A stretch of 64,000 bases of DNA, taken from the NCBI RefSeq assembly GCF_031326205.1, contig NZ_CP133721.1:1674001-1738000 (forward strand), in the 5' to 3' direction. Numbering within the stretch: position 1 is the first letter of the stretch; each line of letters begins with the position of its first letter. Positions 1 through 9,800 of this stretch are shown here, one piece after another. A program made the position numbers and the translations under genes. This DNA comes from Flavobacterium sp. 20NA77.7. Lineage in GTDB: Bacteria > Bacteroidota > Bacteroidia > Flavobacteriales > Flavobacteriaceae. The notes below the pieces were generated by a model. It did not search any database. It was not told where the DNA came from and worked only from the letters and a program-made list of their open reading frames with translations.

Positions 1-211
1 CACCGCAATCACTACACCAAATCCATAAACCTGCTGCTGGCGAAGAAATTGCCATCTTTTGACTATCTGTTAATCGAGGAAGCAATAATCCTTTTGTAGT
101 GCTTGTAATATCTAAAGCCGAAGAGGCATTTGGCGAAGTAGTACCTACTCCTACTTGTGCAAACGAACTAAGCGTTGAAAATAAAATTGCTACTAATATT
201 GTTTTTTTCAT
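1..211 (-). CDS. Secreted surface protein, N-terminal fragment (QVGxGT/WCxxC family), cut by window edge
   Basis: Read directly from the minus strand: the ATG at 211 opens a signal peptide (MKKTILVAILFSTLSSFAQ) followed by VGVGTTSPNASSALDITS, a KGLLLPRLT segment and WIWCSDCG before the window ends. The two next genes (482-1846 and 2234-3301) begin with the same module, so this is the third member of a tandem paralogue group. The N-terminal module is common at the start of secreted Bacteroidota proteins and its function is unknown to me. The remainder, probably a LamG-like or other surface domain, lies outside the window. A -7-like element sits about 40 bases upstream. Confidence 0.8.
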   Translation of the reverse strand, partial: MKKTILVAILFSTLSSFAQVGVGTTSPNASSALDITSTTKGLLLPRLTDSQKMAISSPAAGLWIWCSDCG

Positions 212-247
212 TTTATTGAAATTAAATTCATTTTTTCATTTAATGAA

Positions 248-255
248 CAAAAATA
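248..255 (-). promoter_or_regulatory. Candidate -7 element (TATTTTTG) for the partial surface gene
   Basis: The minus strand reads TATTTTTG, matching the Bacteroidota consensus TAnnTTTG, 37 bases before the ATG at 211. I see no TTG -33 element at a usual spacing. The region is very AT-rich, so a chance match is possible. Confidence 0.3.
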
Positions 256-400
256 AATACAAAAATTAAATAAATTATATTGATAACGAAGATGTTGTAT
301 TAAAAATTCATATATTTTAAAATTTACATGTATATTAGTAATCGAAAAATTATAACAAACTACAAGCTAAATCAGTCTAAAATATTCTTTCTTTTAGTTA

Positions 401-439
401 AAAAAAGTTCTTTAACAATATCTACTAAAGAACTTTTTT
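401..439. terminator. Bidirectional intrinsic terminator
   Basis: A 14-bp perfect stem (AAAAAAGTTCTTTA at 401-414, TAAAGAACTTTTTT at 426-439) encloses an 11-base loop and gives a T-run on either strand. It lies 42 bases downstream of the minus-strand surface protein ending at 482 and should end that transcript before the next paralogue's promoter. Confidence 0.75.
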
Positions 440-481
440 GTATTTCTATCCTTTACAGAAATAGTAAAAAACTAATTTCTT

Positions 482-1846
482 TTAATTAACAATAACATCA
501 TAATAAGCACCCTGGTTTTTATGCACTAATTGTATTTGGGCTGTTGAAAGTATATCTGTATATGAGATGCTTTCACTAATAAACGCTTCTCCAGCAAAAG
601 TTTGAACCGTTGTATCTCCAGTTGCAAAGGCACCTATAGTAAACTTACTCAATGGGAATAAGACTTGCTGACCATCAGAGAACGTGCTTGAAGTACCATT
701 TAAATAAAACCGTGTTGCACTACTCCCACCATGTGTCGCTTGTGTCAATGCAAACAAATTTTGACTCATGGCTGTGACATATAAATTGGTATTCACATTA
801 GTAATACCTCTTTTTGATGCAATAAGTTGCCCTCCAACACCTATTCTAGTTCCAATACCATTTGAAGTTCCAAAATGAGTCAAAGCCAAATTACTAGTAG
901 TCAAATTATCAACACCTGTTACTATCGCATATGTTGCTGGCAATCCTAAATTAGCATTTACCTGAAGATAAGCTGGATCTGTAGGGAAATAAACAACTGG
1001 TTTTCCTGCTCTTGTTATCAAACTACCGTTACTAACAATTTGGGGTTGATTTGCTATTGTTGATTGTAAAACATTTCTAGCATTTCCGCTTTGATCGTAC
1101 CAGATAGTAACATATCCATTACTACTTCCCACAAATGAAATCAATGAAGTTTGGTTTAAATTGCCACTACCGTCAAAGCCAATATCCTGTTCTGTATTAT
1201 CTGAACTTCTACGCACACGAATAGCATTACCAATATAGGAAGGGCTTAATCTACGAAGCGAGTATGCTGCTGTTGCAGTTGCAAAATTCAAAATAGGCAA
1301 TACCGTAATATTAATAGTTGCCGATGTACTACCACCTATATTTGAAGCGGTAATAGTATAATCTGCTGTTGCTGCAGCAACCGTAGGAGTACCTGAAATA
1401 GCTCCGGTGGACGTGTTAAAACTTAAACCTATAGGTAAACTAGGACTAATCGAATAACTAGTTACCACACCACCACTATTTATAGGAGCACTAATATCAG
1501 TTATAGTATTACTATCATAAAACGTAAATGGCGAACCTGTGTATACTAAATTTGTGGGTGGTGCTGGCGGACTTGCTTCAGCACCCAAAGTTGTTATCCA
1601 AGCCGTACCATTATAAACTTGCATTTCTCCACTGGTTGCACAATCTAAACACCATATAAGGAGCCCAGCAACTGGAGAGGTTATCGCGTTTTTTTGTGCA
1701 TGTGTCATTCTTGGGACTAACACACCTTTACTTGTACTCGTTAAATCTAAAGCTGCAGAAGAATGTGGGGTTGAAGTACCTAAACCTATTTGAGCATAAC
1801 CCATAACAGTCAGAAAGTAGATTGAGATAAATAGTATTTTTTTCAT
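482..1846 (-). CDS. Secreted surface protein: QVGxGT module, Ig-like domain, AbfB/LamG-like domain
   Basis: The protein has 454 residues. Seen in order: a signal peptide ending near residue 18 (YAQ), the Bacteroidota N-terminal module IGLGTSTPHSSAALDLTS ... LLIWCLDC, a putative Ig domain of the He_PIG type at about 95-185 (PSLPIGLSFNTSTGAISGTP), then a domain at about 195-454 beginning AYSLRRLSPSYIGNAIRVRR ... VTIWYDQSGN. That last pattern resembles the LamG-like fold of arabinofuranosidase-B-type domains, which suggests sugar binding; catalysis cannot be claimed. No T9SS CTD is evident, so the route to the surface is unclear. The gene is a paralogue of the gene at 2234-3301, which lacks the Ig domain. 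It has its own 387-base upstream region and a terminator downstream. Confidence 0.85.
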   Translation of the reverse strand: MKKILFISIYFLTVMGYAQIGLGTSTPHSSAALDLTSTSKGVLVPRMTHAQKNAITSPVAGLLIWCLDCATSGEMQVYNGTAWITTLGAEASPPAPPTNLVYTGSPFTFYDSNTITDISAPINSGGVVTSYSISPSLPIGLSFNTSTGAISGTPTVAAATADYTITASNIGGSTSATINITVLPILNFATATAAYSLRRLSPSYIGNAIRVRRSSDNTEQDIGFDGSGNLNQTSLISFVGSSNGYVTIWYDQSGNARNVLQSTIANQPQIVSNGSLITRAGKPVVYFPTDPAYLQVNANLGLPATYAIVTGVDNLTTSNLALTHFGTSNGIGTRIGVGGQLIASKRGITNVNTNLYVTAMSQNLFALTQATHGGSSATRFYLNGTSSTFSDGQQVLFPLSKFTIGAFATGDTTVQTFAGEAFISESISYTDILSTAQIQLVHKNQGAYYDVIVN

Positions 1847-1875
1847 TTAATATAGTTTAATAAATTAATGGTGAA

Positions 1876-1883
1876 CAAACTTA
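1876..1883 (-). promoter_or_regulatory. Candidate -7 element (TAAGTTTG)
   Basis: A perfect TAnnTTTG match on the minus strand lies 29 bases before the ATG at 1846. The nearest TTG for a -33 box is 25 bases away, longer than usual, so the assignment rests on the -7 element alone. Confidence 0.4.
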
Positions 1884-2069
1884 CCTATATTCATAAAAAA
1901 CTATATTTCAATTATCAATATCAACTTTCAAATAAAAAGATTTTTTATGATTACTAAATTTCTTTTATAAAACAAAAAATACTAAATATTCTCAAAGATT
2001 ATAAAATTTCGTAATTGTATGAAGATATTTCTAAATTACAATTATTAAAGGTAAGTTTTAATCCAAAAA

Positions 2070-2105
2070 AAAAAATTGAAAAAATACCAATTTTAATTGA
2101 ATTGG
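2070..2105 (-). terminator. Weak intrinsic terminator
   Basis: On the minus strand a 6-bp CCAATT/AATTGG stem with a 7-base loop (2087-2105) is followed by a T-rich stretch. It lies about 130 bases past the stop codon of the 2234-3301 gene. The stem is AT-rich and weak. Confidence 0.35.
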
Positions 2106-2233
2106 AAATAAAGCCAATTGATTGAAAAAAAATAAACAAGCATTTATATCATACACAACAAAATACTAAACTGTATTTCTCATGAACTAATTTATAGATT
2201 ATTATTTCTAAATATTACACAAAACTACTTTTA

Positions 2234-3301
2234 TTAATTTACAGGAATTGAATAATAAGTCCCTTGGTCTGCTTCTAATAAAGTTCTATTTACAACAGAA
2301 GAAAAAAGTATCATTTCTAACATGGAGCCATTAAGTGGAAAATTATTTCCAGGATTATTAAAAAGCGTGTATAGTGCTGAACTTGTAGTTGGAGATGTAA
2401 CAGAATTATTTCCTATTTCAACACCATTAGCAAATAATTTACCTATTGTAAAATCTGCTGAATAAATTTTTGTTGAGGATGTAAATTGAGGTGAGGTTGA
2501 CGTAATTGTATTAGCCCCTTGAAACCAAGCTTCTATATTACCTGAAGGAGTGTATCTAAAGAATGCACTAGGACCAGCTTGTTGTAAAAAATTAACATAA
2601 TTAGAACCATTAACCTCACCTTGACCTACAACACTAAATTGTCTAATTGTAATTGCTGATGCAGGTGTTCGTTCTAAACGTGTATTTCTAGCTACTGTAC
2701 TTTTAATTGCAGGTTTATTATTCATTTTATTAACAACACCAGCAAACACAAGTTGTGGCTGTGCAGCAGTATTTGTATTTATAGCATGATTATTATTACC
2801 ACTTTGATCGTACCAAGTTGTCACGAAACCATCACTACTACCCGTAAATGCTAGTAATGCGGTTTCATCTAAATCTCCAGAATTTGTAAATCCAATATTT
2901 GTTTCTGTATTATCAGAACTTCTTCGCACTCTTATTGCAGGATTTCCAGTATAGCCAGACCTAAGTAAACGCAAAGAATAAGCTGCTACTGGCGTAGTTA
3001 ATAGCTTATCTAATAAAAATGGAGTTGCTGCAGCCCCACCTGCTAAGTTTGTCCAAACGGTTCCATTAAATACTTGCATTTCTCCTACTGAACCACAATT
3101 TGCACACCAAACCACGAGTCCTACTATAGGATTTTGAATTGCGTTTCTTTGTTCTAAAGTCATTCTAGGAGGTAAAAGCCCTTTATTGCTACTTGTTAAA
3201 TCTAAAATGGCAGAAACATGGGGATTGTTTGTGCCAATACCTACTTGTGAATTGCCATGAAATGAAAATAAAACTAAAATGACTAAATAATATTTTTTCA
3301 T
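2234..3301 (-). CDS. Secreted surface protein: QVGxGT module plus AbfB/LamG-like domain
   Basis: The protein has 355 residues. A signal peptide (to about residue 18, GNSQ) is followed by VGIGTNNPHVSAILDLTS, a KGLLPPRMT stretch, VVWCANC and GEMQVFNGTVW. From about residue 105 the AYSLRLLRSGYTGNPAIRVR ... VTTWYDQSGNNNHA motif marks the same LamG/arabinofuranosidase-B-like domain as the paralogue at 482-1846, here without the Ig domain. A surface or carbohydrate-binding role is inferred from the fold only. It starts 10 bases downstream of the T9SS cargo gene at 3312-5711, so the two are probably co-transcribed. Confidence 0.85.
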   Translation of the reverse strand: MKKYYLVILVLFSFHGNSQVGIGTNNPHVSAILDLTSSNKGLLPPRMTLEQRNAIQNPIVGLVVWCANCGSVGEMQVFNGTVWTNLAGGAAATPFLLDKLLTTPVAAYSLRLLRSGYTGNPAIRVRRSSDNTETNIGFTNSGDLDETALLAFTGSSDGFVTTWYDQSGNNNHAINTNTAAQPQLVFAGVVNKMNNKPAIKSTVARNTRLERTPASAITIRQFSVVGQGEVNGSNYVNFLQQAGPSAFFRYTPSGNIEAWFQGANTITSTSPQFTSSTKIYSADFTIGKLFANGVEIGNNSVTSPTTSSALYTLFNNPGNNFPLNGSMLEMILFSSVVNRTLLEADQGTYYSIPVN

Positions 3302-3311
3302 TCCGTAAAAA

Positions 3312-5711
3312 TTAGTAATTTATAATATTTATTATTTTCTGACTTAAAATTTGTCCATTTATCAACATACTCTTAACAATATAAACACCTTCTTCATGAT
3401 AAAAAGGAATTTGAAATGTATTTTCAGGAATAGATAATTTAGTAGATAAAATTTTTCGACCTGTTATATCATACACGTCAACATTTGAAAGTTGCATTGA
3501 TGAATTGATTTTCAAAACACCTTGACTTACAGTTGCAAGTACATTATTATTAACAAAACTTGAAGTGCTTAATGGGGTTTGATACACAATTTTAAATCGA
3601 GAATTATCTTCCTGTACCTGAGGAATAAAATTATAAGCACCATTATTAAAATCATGATATATATTCAATATAGAATCGAACAAATAGACAGGGGTAGTTG
3701 AATTTTCAAAAACTCCTTCTCTTTGAGTTATATTTATGCTTAGTGGAGATGATTCTGTTGAACTCTTTGCATAGCCAAGAAAAACTTCATCATTGATATC
3801 AAAAATTGGTCGCGCATTTATTGCTAATTTTCTAGAAGTATTATCTAACAATGTGTAAACTTGAACAGGACTCACAGAATTTAAAGAAGCATCATACATT
3901 CTATCATATGCTAAGGAGGCTTCGGGTAAATACGCAATTAATAATTGATTACCATTACCATTTGAGTCGGTAATTTTAACTTTAAATCTGTTACTACTTT
4001 GCAATGTTTCTTGAGTTGTTCTCATGAACTGATTGTTATTGATTGCAATTCGCATACAATTATTAAAAAACACCTGACCTACAGTTGAGGAATTATCTAA
4101 CGCTTTAACTTTAAACCCTTGACCACTGGCAATTTTTCCCGTAAAGTCGACATCACCGGGGACACCAGTTACTGCAGTAGAACCTGCTCTTGTATAAGCA
4201 ATATAATCATTAGCATAAGTTGCCCCCGCTAAACCAGAATTTGGAGTTGTAGCCTTCCACAAATAAATTACACCATCTAAATTCGTATTATATTCTAAAA
4301 ATTTATCTGCATCAATTGCTGATGGATAAGGGTTTGCCAATAAATTAAAATTTCTAGCACTAGCTGGATTGGTTGCATTTAAATTATAAGTATTTACAGT
4401 TACATTACCATTATTTGCTATCCCTGAAAATGTCAGGTTGATATGCCCTGAAAATGGTGTTGTCACCGAAAAAGGAGCTTGCTCTTTAATTCGCATAATG
4501 AAGCCTTTTCCTTTTTCAACTATAGATAAAGGTTGCCAACCTCCAGTTGAAGACGCATTACCAGAAACATACTGGTATTTATAATCAAATGCTGGAGAAT
4601 TACTTTGTAGTATATTACTACTATCATATGCTCTAGCGCCATCTAATTGGCTAAAACAATCACTATTTAATGGCGAGCCCCAATATACATAATCATTAGC
4701 ACGCATATTTGACCTTGTACTTTTTGTTAGAACAATTTGAGGAGTAATAACACTAGAGTCATTTCGTTGTAAAATACTAGCTGTTGACGACATGGAAATT
4801 ATACCATTCCCTTGAATATCATTCACTACTTCAATTGTTTGACCATTATTAGTTAATGAAATGCTATTTGAACCTATATTTAAGGTATTGCAAACAAATG
4901 AACCTGGAGCACCAGAAGCTAATATAACAGCGTTATCTGCTAAGGTAGGAATTACATCCCAAGAAGTTCCATTCCAAGTACAAGTATTTCCTGATACATT
5001 AACTAGATTTGCACAAGAAATACTTCTTTTTGCTAATGTAAATGCATTGTAACTATTTATTGGAACATTAGTTATAGAAGAAATTGTACCGGCAACTAAA
5101 CTTCCCGTTGGAGTAGTTGATGAAATTGCTTCCCATTTTAAGGTTGTTGTATTAAAACCTGCTATGGTTAAGTTTGCAATTGAATTGGTTAAGCTACTGA
5201 TATCCGAATTCCAGATAAGAGTTATTACAGGATTATCTCCTTTTATTTGCCAATATCCCGTGCTAGGTAAAGTACTTAATGTAGAATCTAAAGTTCCTAA
5301 TATTGTATTGTTAAAATAAGCTACTTCAACACCATTGACTGGTGCACTATTTGTAATTCCAATAGGTGCATAAACAGCTTCATGGCCCGTAGGAAGTAAT
5401 GTATAATTTGAAGATTTTGTACTTAAAAAACCATCTACAAATAAGCTAGAACTAAACCCAGTAAAAGATGCATTAGCCCCTAATTGTAATTTCCCATTAC
5501 TATTAGAGGTTCTTGATGTTTTAGTAGATGAAGCAACTCCAAAAATAAAATTTGATGAACCAATATATAAAGTGGCATTATCATTAATAAACAATATACC
5601 ATTATTTTGTACTTGACTATAAACACCAGTGTGAAAAAAATAAATACAAAATACAATTTTTACTAAAAAAGTAAAATTTTGAAACATATAATATTGAAAA
5701 TTGTTTTTCAT
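3312..5711 (-). CDS. T9SS cargo with type C-like sorting domain and NPYxSAID domain
   Basis: The protein has 799 residues. A signal peptide (to about residue 33) is followed by a repetitive beta-rich region, a domain at about 330-520 carrying RNFNLLANPYPSAID and a GQGFKVKA segment, and a C-terminal 80 residues (VLKINSSMQLSNVDVYDITG ... QKIINIINY) that look like a type C T9SS sorting signal: no PNP motif, but an ISS-VxVYDxxGR pattern. It is therefore predicted to be exported by T9SS and surface-anchored or released. The ATG overlaps the TGA of the upstream mini-protein gene by 4 bases (ATGA), implying translational coupling. The NPYxSAID domain recurs in the 1318-residue protein at 45603-49559, which has a similar small neighbour. 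Confidence 0.85.
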   Translation of the reverse strand: MKNNFQYYMFQNFTFLVKIVFCIYFFHTGVYSQVQNNGILFINDNATLYIGSSNFIFGVASSTKTSRTSNSNGKLQLGANASFTGFSSSLFVDGFLSTKSSNYTLLPTGHEAVYAPIGITNSAPVNGVEVAYFNNTILGTLDSTLSTLPSTGYWQIKGDNPVITLIWNSDISSLTNSIANLTIAGFNTTTLKWEAISSTTPTGSLVAGTISSITNVPINSYNAFTLAKRSISCANLVNVSGNTCTWNGTSWDVIPTLADNAVILASGAPGSFVCNTLNIGSNSISLTNNGQTIEVVNDIQGNGIISMSSTASILQRNDSSVITPQIVLTKSTRSNMRANDYVYWGSPLNSDCFSQLDGARAYDSSNILQSNSPAFDYKYQYVSGNASSTGGWQPLSIVEKGKGFIMRIKEQAPFSVTTPFSGHINLTFSGIANNGNVTVNTYNLNATNPASARNFNLLANPYPSAIDADKFLEYNTNLDGVIYLWKATTPNSGLAGATYANDYIAYTRAGSTAVTGVPGDVDFTGKIASGQGFKVKALDNSSTVGQVFFNNCMRIAINNNQFMRTTQETLQSSNRFKVKITDSNGNGNQLLIAYLPEASLAYDRMYDASLNSVSPVQVYTLLDNTSRKLAINARPIFDINDEVFLGYAKSSTESSPLSINITQREGVFENSTTPVYLFDSILNIYHDFNNGAYNFIPQVQEDNSRFKIVYQTPLSTSSFVNNNVLATVSQGVLKINSSMQLSNVDVYDITGRKILSTKLSIPENTFQIPFYHEEGVYIVKSMLINGQILSQKIINIINY

Positions 5712-5911
5712 AAATTTTCTTTATTTGTTTCAAAATTATAAATAAAATAAATAGCAATTAAAATTGCAAAAATTATTGCAAAATTTACATAATCGTTTAT
5801 AGGAACTGGAGGTGGAGGCTCAATAGGATCATTAGTTTGAGCACTCAAAATATTAGAAAAAGCAATTAAATTTGTTATTATTAGCAATAATTTTAAAGTC
5901 TTCTTTTTCAT
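5708..5911 (-). CDS. Mini membrane protein (signal peptide, Pro/Asp linker, VPINDY, TM)
   Basis: The protein has 67 residues from the ATG at 5911; an in-frame TTG two codons earlier is possible but less likely. It has a signal peptide ending LSAQ, an acidic and proline-rich linker (TNDPIEPPPP), the motif VPINDYV, one hydrophobic segment of about 18 residues and a short charged tail. The gene overlaps the following T9SS cargo gene by ATGA. A second protein of the same plan (VPVNDYL) lies at 45405-45590 beside another T9SS cargo. The family is conserved in form but I know no function. It could be a chaperone, a membrane tether or a processing partner of the cargo. Confidence 0.75.
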   Translation of the reverse strand: MKKKTLKLLLIITNLIAFSNILSAQTNDPIEPPPPVPINDYVNFAIIFAILIAIYFIYNFETNKENL

Positions 5912-5952
5912 TAACAAAAAAAAATATTGCCAAATATAATTATTTTTTTAAA

Positions 5953-6714
5953 TCATTTAGAGAGTTTCTTAATATTTTGCTCTTTTTTAAAATGCTCAGG
6001 AGTTTGTCCTGTTATCTTTTGAAATGCATTACAAAAATTACTATAACTTTTAAAACCCAACCCTAAAGAAACATCTAGAAGAGATAAATCATCTTCAATA
6101 ATTTCAGCTTTAGCCTTTTCAATTTTCTTAATTAGAATATATTGATAAGGTGTTTGATTCGTATATTTTTTAAATAATAAATTAAAATGTTGTGGTGTCC
6201 ATCTTGTCAAACTTGCTAATTCATCGATGGTAATTTTTGAAGTAATATTTTCGTTTATATAACTTACCACTTTTTTCAAAATAAAAGGCACATCATCTTC
6301 TATTTTTTCAATCTTATATCTAAAACTATCAATGTTAACATGCGCAAAATTATTTAATACTATCTCAACTGTGGTGACAACATCAACAGGCTTGAATGGC
6401 TTTACAATAAAACCATGAGGCCTAGTCTCTTTAACTCTATTTACTGTTATTGCATCCGTATTTGAAGTAATGTAAATAAAAGGAATTGAATTTTTCTTTA
6501 ATAAATATTCACCTAAGTCAACACCATCTAAAATACCATTTAGTTGAATATCAATCAAAACCAAATCAAACTCTGTACTCTCTAAAATATTTAAAGCAGC
6601 ATCATAATCTGTAACTCCATATATTGTCTCATAACCTTCATTTTTTAATATCAAACTAATATTTTTAGCTATTAACAATTCATCCTCAACAATTAAAATA
6701 TTTGCTTTTTTCAT
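5953..6714 (-). CDS. Response regulator: REC receiver plus AraC-type HTH
   Basis: The protein has 253 residues. The receiver domain (about 5-125) shows the acidic pair E10/D11, phospho-acceptor D55 (LVLID), T83 and K105 (FIVKPFKP). The C-terminal 100 residues form an AraC/XylS double helix-turn-helix (ITIDELASLTRWTPQHFNLL and LLDVSLGLGFKSYSNFCNAF). This is a DNA-binding response regulator, probably driven by a histidine kinase, but no kinase gene is in the window. It sits 41 bases upstream of the mini-protein/T9SS cargo gene pair in the same orientation, so it may be co-transcribed with or regulate the neighbouring surface genes (inference). Confidence 0.9.
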   Translation of the reverse strand: MKKANILIVEDELLIAKNISLILKNEGYETIYGVTDYDAALNILESTEFDLVLIDIQLNGILDGVDLGEYLLKKNSIPFIYITSNTDAITVNRVKETRPHGFIVKPFKPVDVVTTVEIVLNNFAHVNIDSFRYKIEKIEDDVPFILKKVVSYINENITSKITIDELASLTRWTPQHFNLLFKKYTNQTPYQYILIKKIEKAKAEIIEDDLSLLDVSLGLGFKSYSNFCNAFQKITGQTPEHFKKEQNIKKLSK

Positions 6715-6732
6715 TAACTAATTATTTATGTA

Positions 6733-6740
6733 CAAAATTA
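6733..6740 (-). promoter_or_regulatory. Candidate -7 element (TAATTTTG) of the response regulator
   Basis: A perfect TAnnTTTG match on the minus strand lies 18 bases upstream of the ATG at 6714. A TTG lies 14 bases further upstream, shorter than the usual spacer. Confidence 0.4.
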
Positions 6741-6795
6741 TAATTTTCATGTTGCAATTTACAGCAATTACTAATATTAAATTTAGTTAAACTAC

Positions 6796-6823
6796 AAAAA
6801 GATGTATTTACATACATCTTTTT
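6796..6823. terminator. Bidirectional intrinsic terminator
   Basis: A perfect 12-bp stem, AAAAAGATGTAT/ATACATCTTTTT, has a 4-base loop. It lies 43 bases after the stop of the minus-strand collagen-like gene and separates it from the response regulator gene. Confidence 0.75.
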
Positions 6824-6865
6824 GGAATTTACTTAACTATATGTAATTTAAAAATTATATTCAAA

Positions 6866-9800
6866 TTATTTAAAATATTCTAAGACATAATTATATGTAC
6901 CTGCTGGATAAGTTTCAGTGAAAGGACCATATCCTGTTACCACATTGTTTGTAGCAGCAACTGTATCAAAAGATAAGATAGAATTTCTAAAAGTTTTACC
7001 ATCTTTATATACTACAATTGAATAATAACCAGTCATACCTGTTGGTTTTGTTATTGTTACAATTGCATTCGTTCCATTCGCAGAAAAACTTCCAGAAATA
7101 GCGTATAATTGTTGTCCATTTATTTTTGTTGGTAAAACTATCTCTGTAGAAACAATATTACTAGAATCATTTGTCCAAGTACCATCTCCTCTTAAAAAAG
7201 TAGTTGCAGTAGCACCAGTTGGTAATTTTGCAATAGTTACTGCATTGTCTGCAATCTTGGCAGTGGTTACATTCGCATTTTTTATTTTTGTTGTTTCTAC
7301 TGCATCATTTCCTAAATCACTAACTACAATAGTTCCATCAAGTATTTTTGCTGACGTAACTGCATCAGAAGCTATCTTAACATTTGTTATAGCATTATCT
7401 GCAAGTTTAATAGTTGTTATACCTGAATCATCTAATGAAACCACTCCTGAAGTAACATTAACTGGAGCTGTTCCTGTAACTGTAGCGTTTGATCCTGCTG
7501 GACCTGCTGGACCTTGAGGACCTGTTAATCCTATTGGACCTTGTGGACCTGTTGCTCCGTCTGCTCCTGCTGGACCTGCTGGACCTTGAGGACCTGTTAA
7601 TCCTATTGGACCTTGAGGACCTGTTGCTCCTGCTGGACCTTGAGGACCTGCTGGACCTGTTAATCCTATTGGACCTTGTGGACCTGTTGCTCCGTCTGCT
7701 CCTGCTGGACCTGTTAATCCTATTAGACCTTGAGGACCTGTTGCTCCTGCTGGACCTGCTGGACCTTGAGGACCTGTTAATCCTATTGGACCTTGTGGAC
7801 CTGTTGCTCCTGCTGGACCTGCTGGACCTGTTAATCCTATTGGACCTTGTGGACCTGTTGCTCCGTCTGCTCCTGCTGGACCTGCTGGACCTGCTGGACC
7901 TTGAGGACCTGCTGGACCTGTTAATCCTATTGGACCTGTTGCTCCGTCTGCTCCTGCTGGACCTGTTAATCCTATTGGACCTTGTGGACCTGTTGCTCCG
8001 TCTGCTCCTGCTGGACCTTGAGGACCTGCTGGACCTGTTAATCCTATTGGACCTTGAGGACCTGTTGCTCCGTCTGCTCCTGCTGGACCTGCTGGACCTT
8101 GAGGACCTGCTGGACCTGTTAATCCTATTGGACCTTGTGGACCTGTTGCTCCGTCTGCTCCTGCTGGACCTGTTAATCCTATTAGACCTTGAGGACCTGT
8201 TGCTCCTGCTGGACCTGCTGGACCTTGAGGACCTGTTAATCCTATTGGACCTTGTGGACCTGTTGCTCCTGCTGGACCTGCTGGACCTGTTAATCCTATT
8301 GGACCTTGTGGACCTGTTGCTCCGTCTGCTCCTGCTGGACCTGCTGGACCTGCTGGACCTTGAGGACCTGCTGGACCTGTTAATCCTATTGGACCTGTTG
8401 CTCCGTCTGCTCCTGCTGGACCTGCTGGACCTTGAGGACCTGCTGGACCTGTTAATCCTATTGGACCTTGTGGACCTGTTGCTCCGTCTGCTCCTGCTGG
8501 ACCTTGAGGACCTGCTGGACCTGTTAATCCTATTGGACCTTGAGGACCTGTTGCTCCGTCTGCTCCTGCTGGACCTGCTGGACCTTGAGGACCTGCTGGA
8601 CCTGTTAATCCTATTGGACCTTGTGGACCTGTTGCTCCGTCTGCTCCTGCTGGACCTTGAGGACCTGCTGGACCTGTTAATCCTATTGGACCTTGAGGAC
8701 CTGTTGCTCCGTCTGCTCCTGCTGGACCTTGAGGACCTGTTAATCCTATTGGACCTTGTGGACCTGTTGCTCCGTCTGCTCCTGCTGGACCTGCTGGACC
8801 TTGAGGACCTGCTGGACCTGTTAATCCTATTGGACCTTGTGGACCTGTTGCTCCGTCTGCTCCTGCTGGACCTTGAGGACCTGTTAATCCTATTGGACCT
8901 TGTGGACCTGTTGCTCCGTCTGCTCCTGCTGGACCTGCTGGACCTTGAGGACCTGCTGGACCTGTTAATCCTATTGGACCTTGTGGACCTGTTGCTCCGT
9001 CTGCTCCTGCTGGACCTTGAGGACCTGCTGGACCTGTTAATCCTATTGGACCTTGAGGACCTGTTGCTCCGTCTGCTCCTGCTGGACCTTGAGGACCTGT
9101 TAATCCTATTGGACCTTGTGGACCTGTTGCTCCGTCTGCTCCTGCTGGACCTGCTGGACCTTGAGGACCTGTTAATCCTATTGGACCTTGTGGACCTGTT
9201 GCTCCGTCTGCTCCTGCTGGACCTGCTGGACCTGTTAATCCTATTGGACCTTGTGGACCTGTTGCTCCGTCTGCTCCTGCTGGACCTTGAGGACCTGCTG
9301 GACCTGTTAATCCTATTGGACCTTGAGGACCTGTTGCTCCGTCTGCTCCTGCTGGACCTTGAGGACCTGCTGGACCTGTTAATCCTATTGGACCTTGAGG
9401 ACCTGTTGCTCCGTCTGCTCCTGCTGGACCTTGAGGACCTTGAGGACCTGTTAATCCTATTGGACCTTGTGGTCCCTGTGGCCCTGGCAATGAACTACCT
9501 GAAGTTTTTGCATACAAAGCATATGGAGTACTAAGCATTTGTGCAGTACCAATAATTGAGTAATTAACGCCACCCGTGGGATCAGTTTCTGTTTTAATGT
9601 AATAAGGACCATTTGCCCAGTTAATTGTAGAAAAAGTACCTGAAACAATTGTTCCAGTACCAATTTCTAAAGTAACTAATCCATTTATATTTGAACTAAC
9701 AGATTGGGTTTCAACATAAACAGCATTTCCTGAAGCTGAACCTTGTAATATACTGATTTTCATACCAACACTTTGGTTTGTTACCAAACTGTTTGATGAA

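Larger units (their letters stand above)
1847..2233. other. Gene-free AT-rich spacer (387 bp)
   Basis: No coding signal was seen on either strand. It holds the probable promoter of the minus-strand gene at 482-1846 (TAAGTTTG on the minus strand at 1876-1883) and, near 2070-2105, a weak terminator-like hairpin for the gene ending at 2234. Otherwise it is poly-A/T-rich sequence without repeats. Confidence 0.6.

Noticed and set aside
5872..6066. Plus-strand frame between the mini-protein and the response regulator
   Set aside because: Antisense to both genes, AT-rich, no start context.
7245..7517. 90-codon plus-strand frame opposite the collagen protein's C-terminal domain
   Set aside because: A mirror of the TTIKxADNA repeats; no independent support.
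7489..9534. 681-codon plus-strand open frame rich in [11 protein letters not shown]
   Set aside because: It is the chance complement of the collagen repeat: Gly-Pro-X codons read backwards contain no stops. Composition is pure repeat, no start context or domain.
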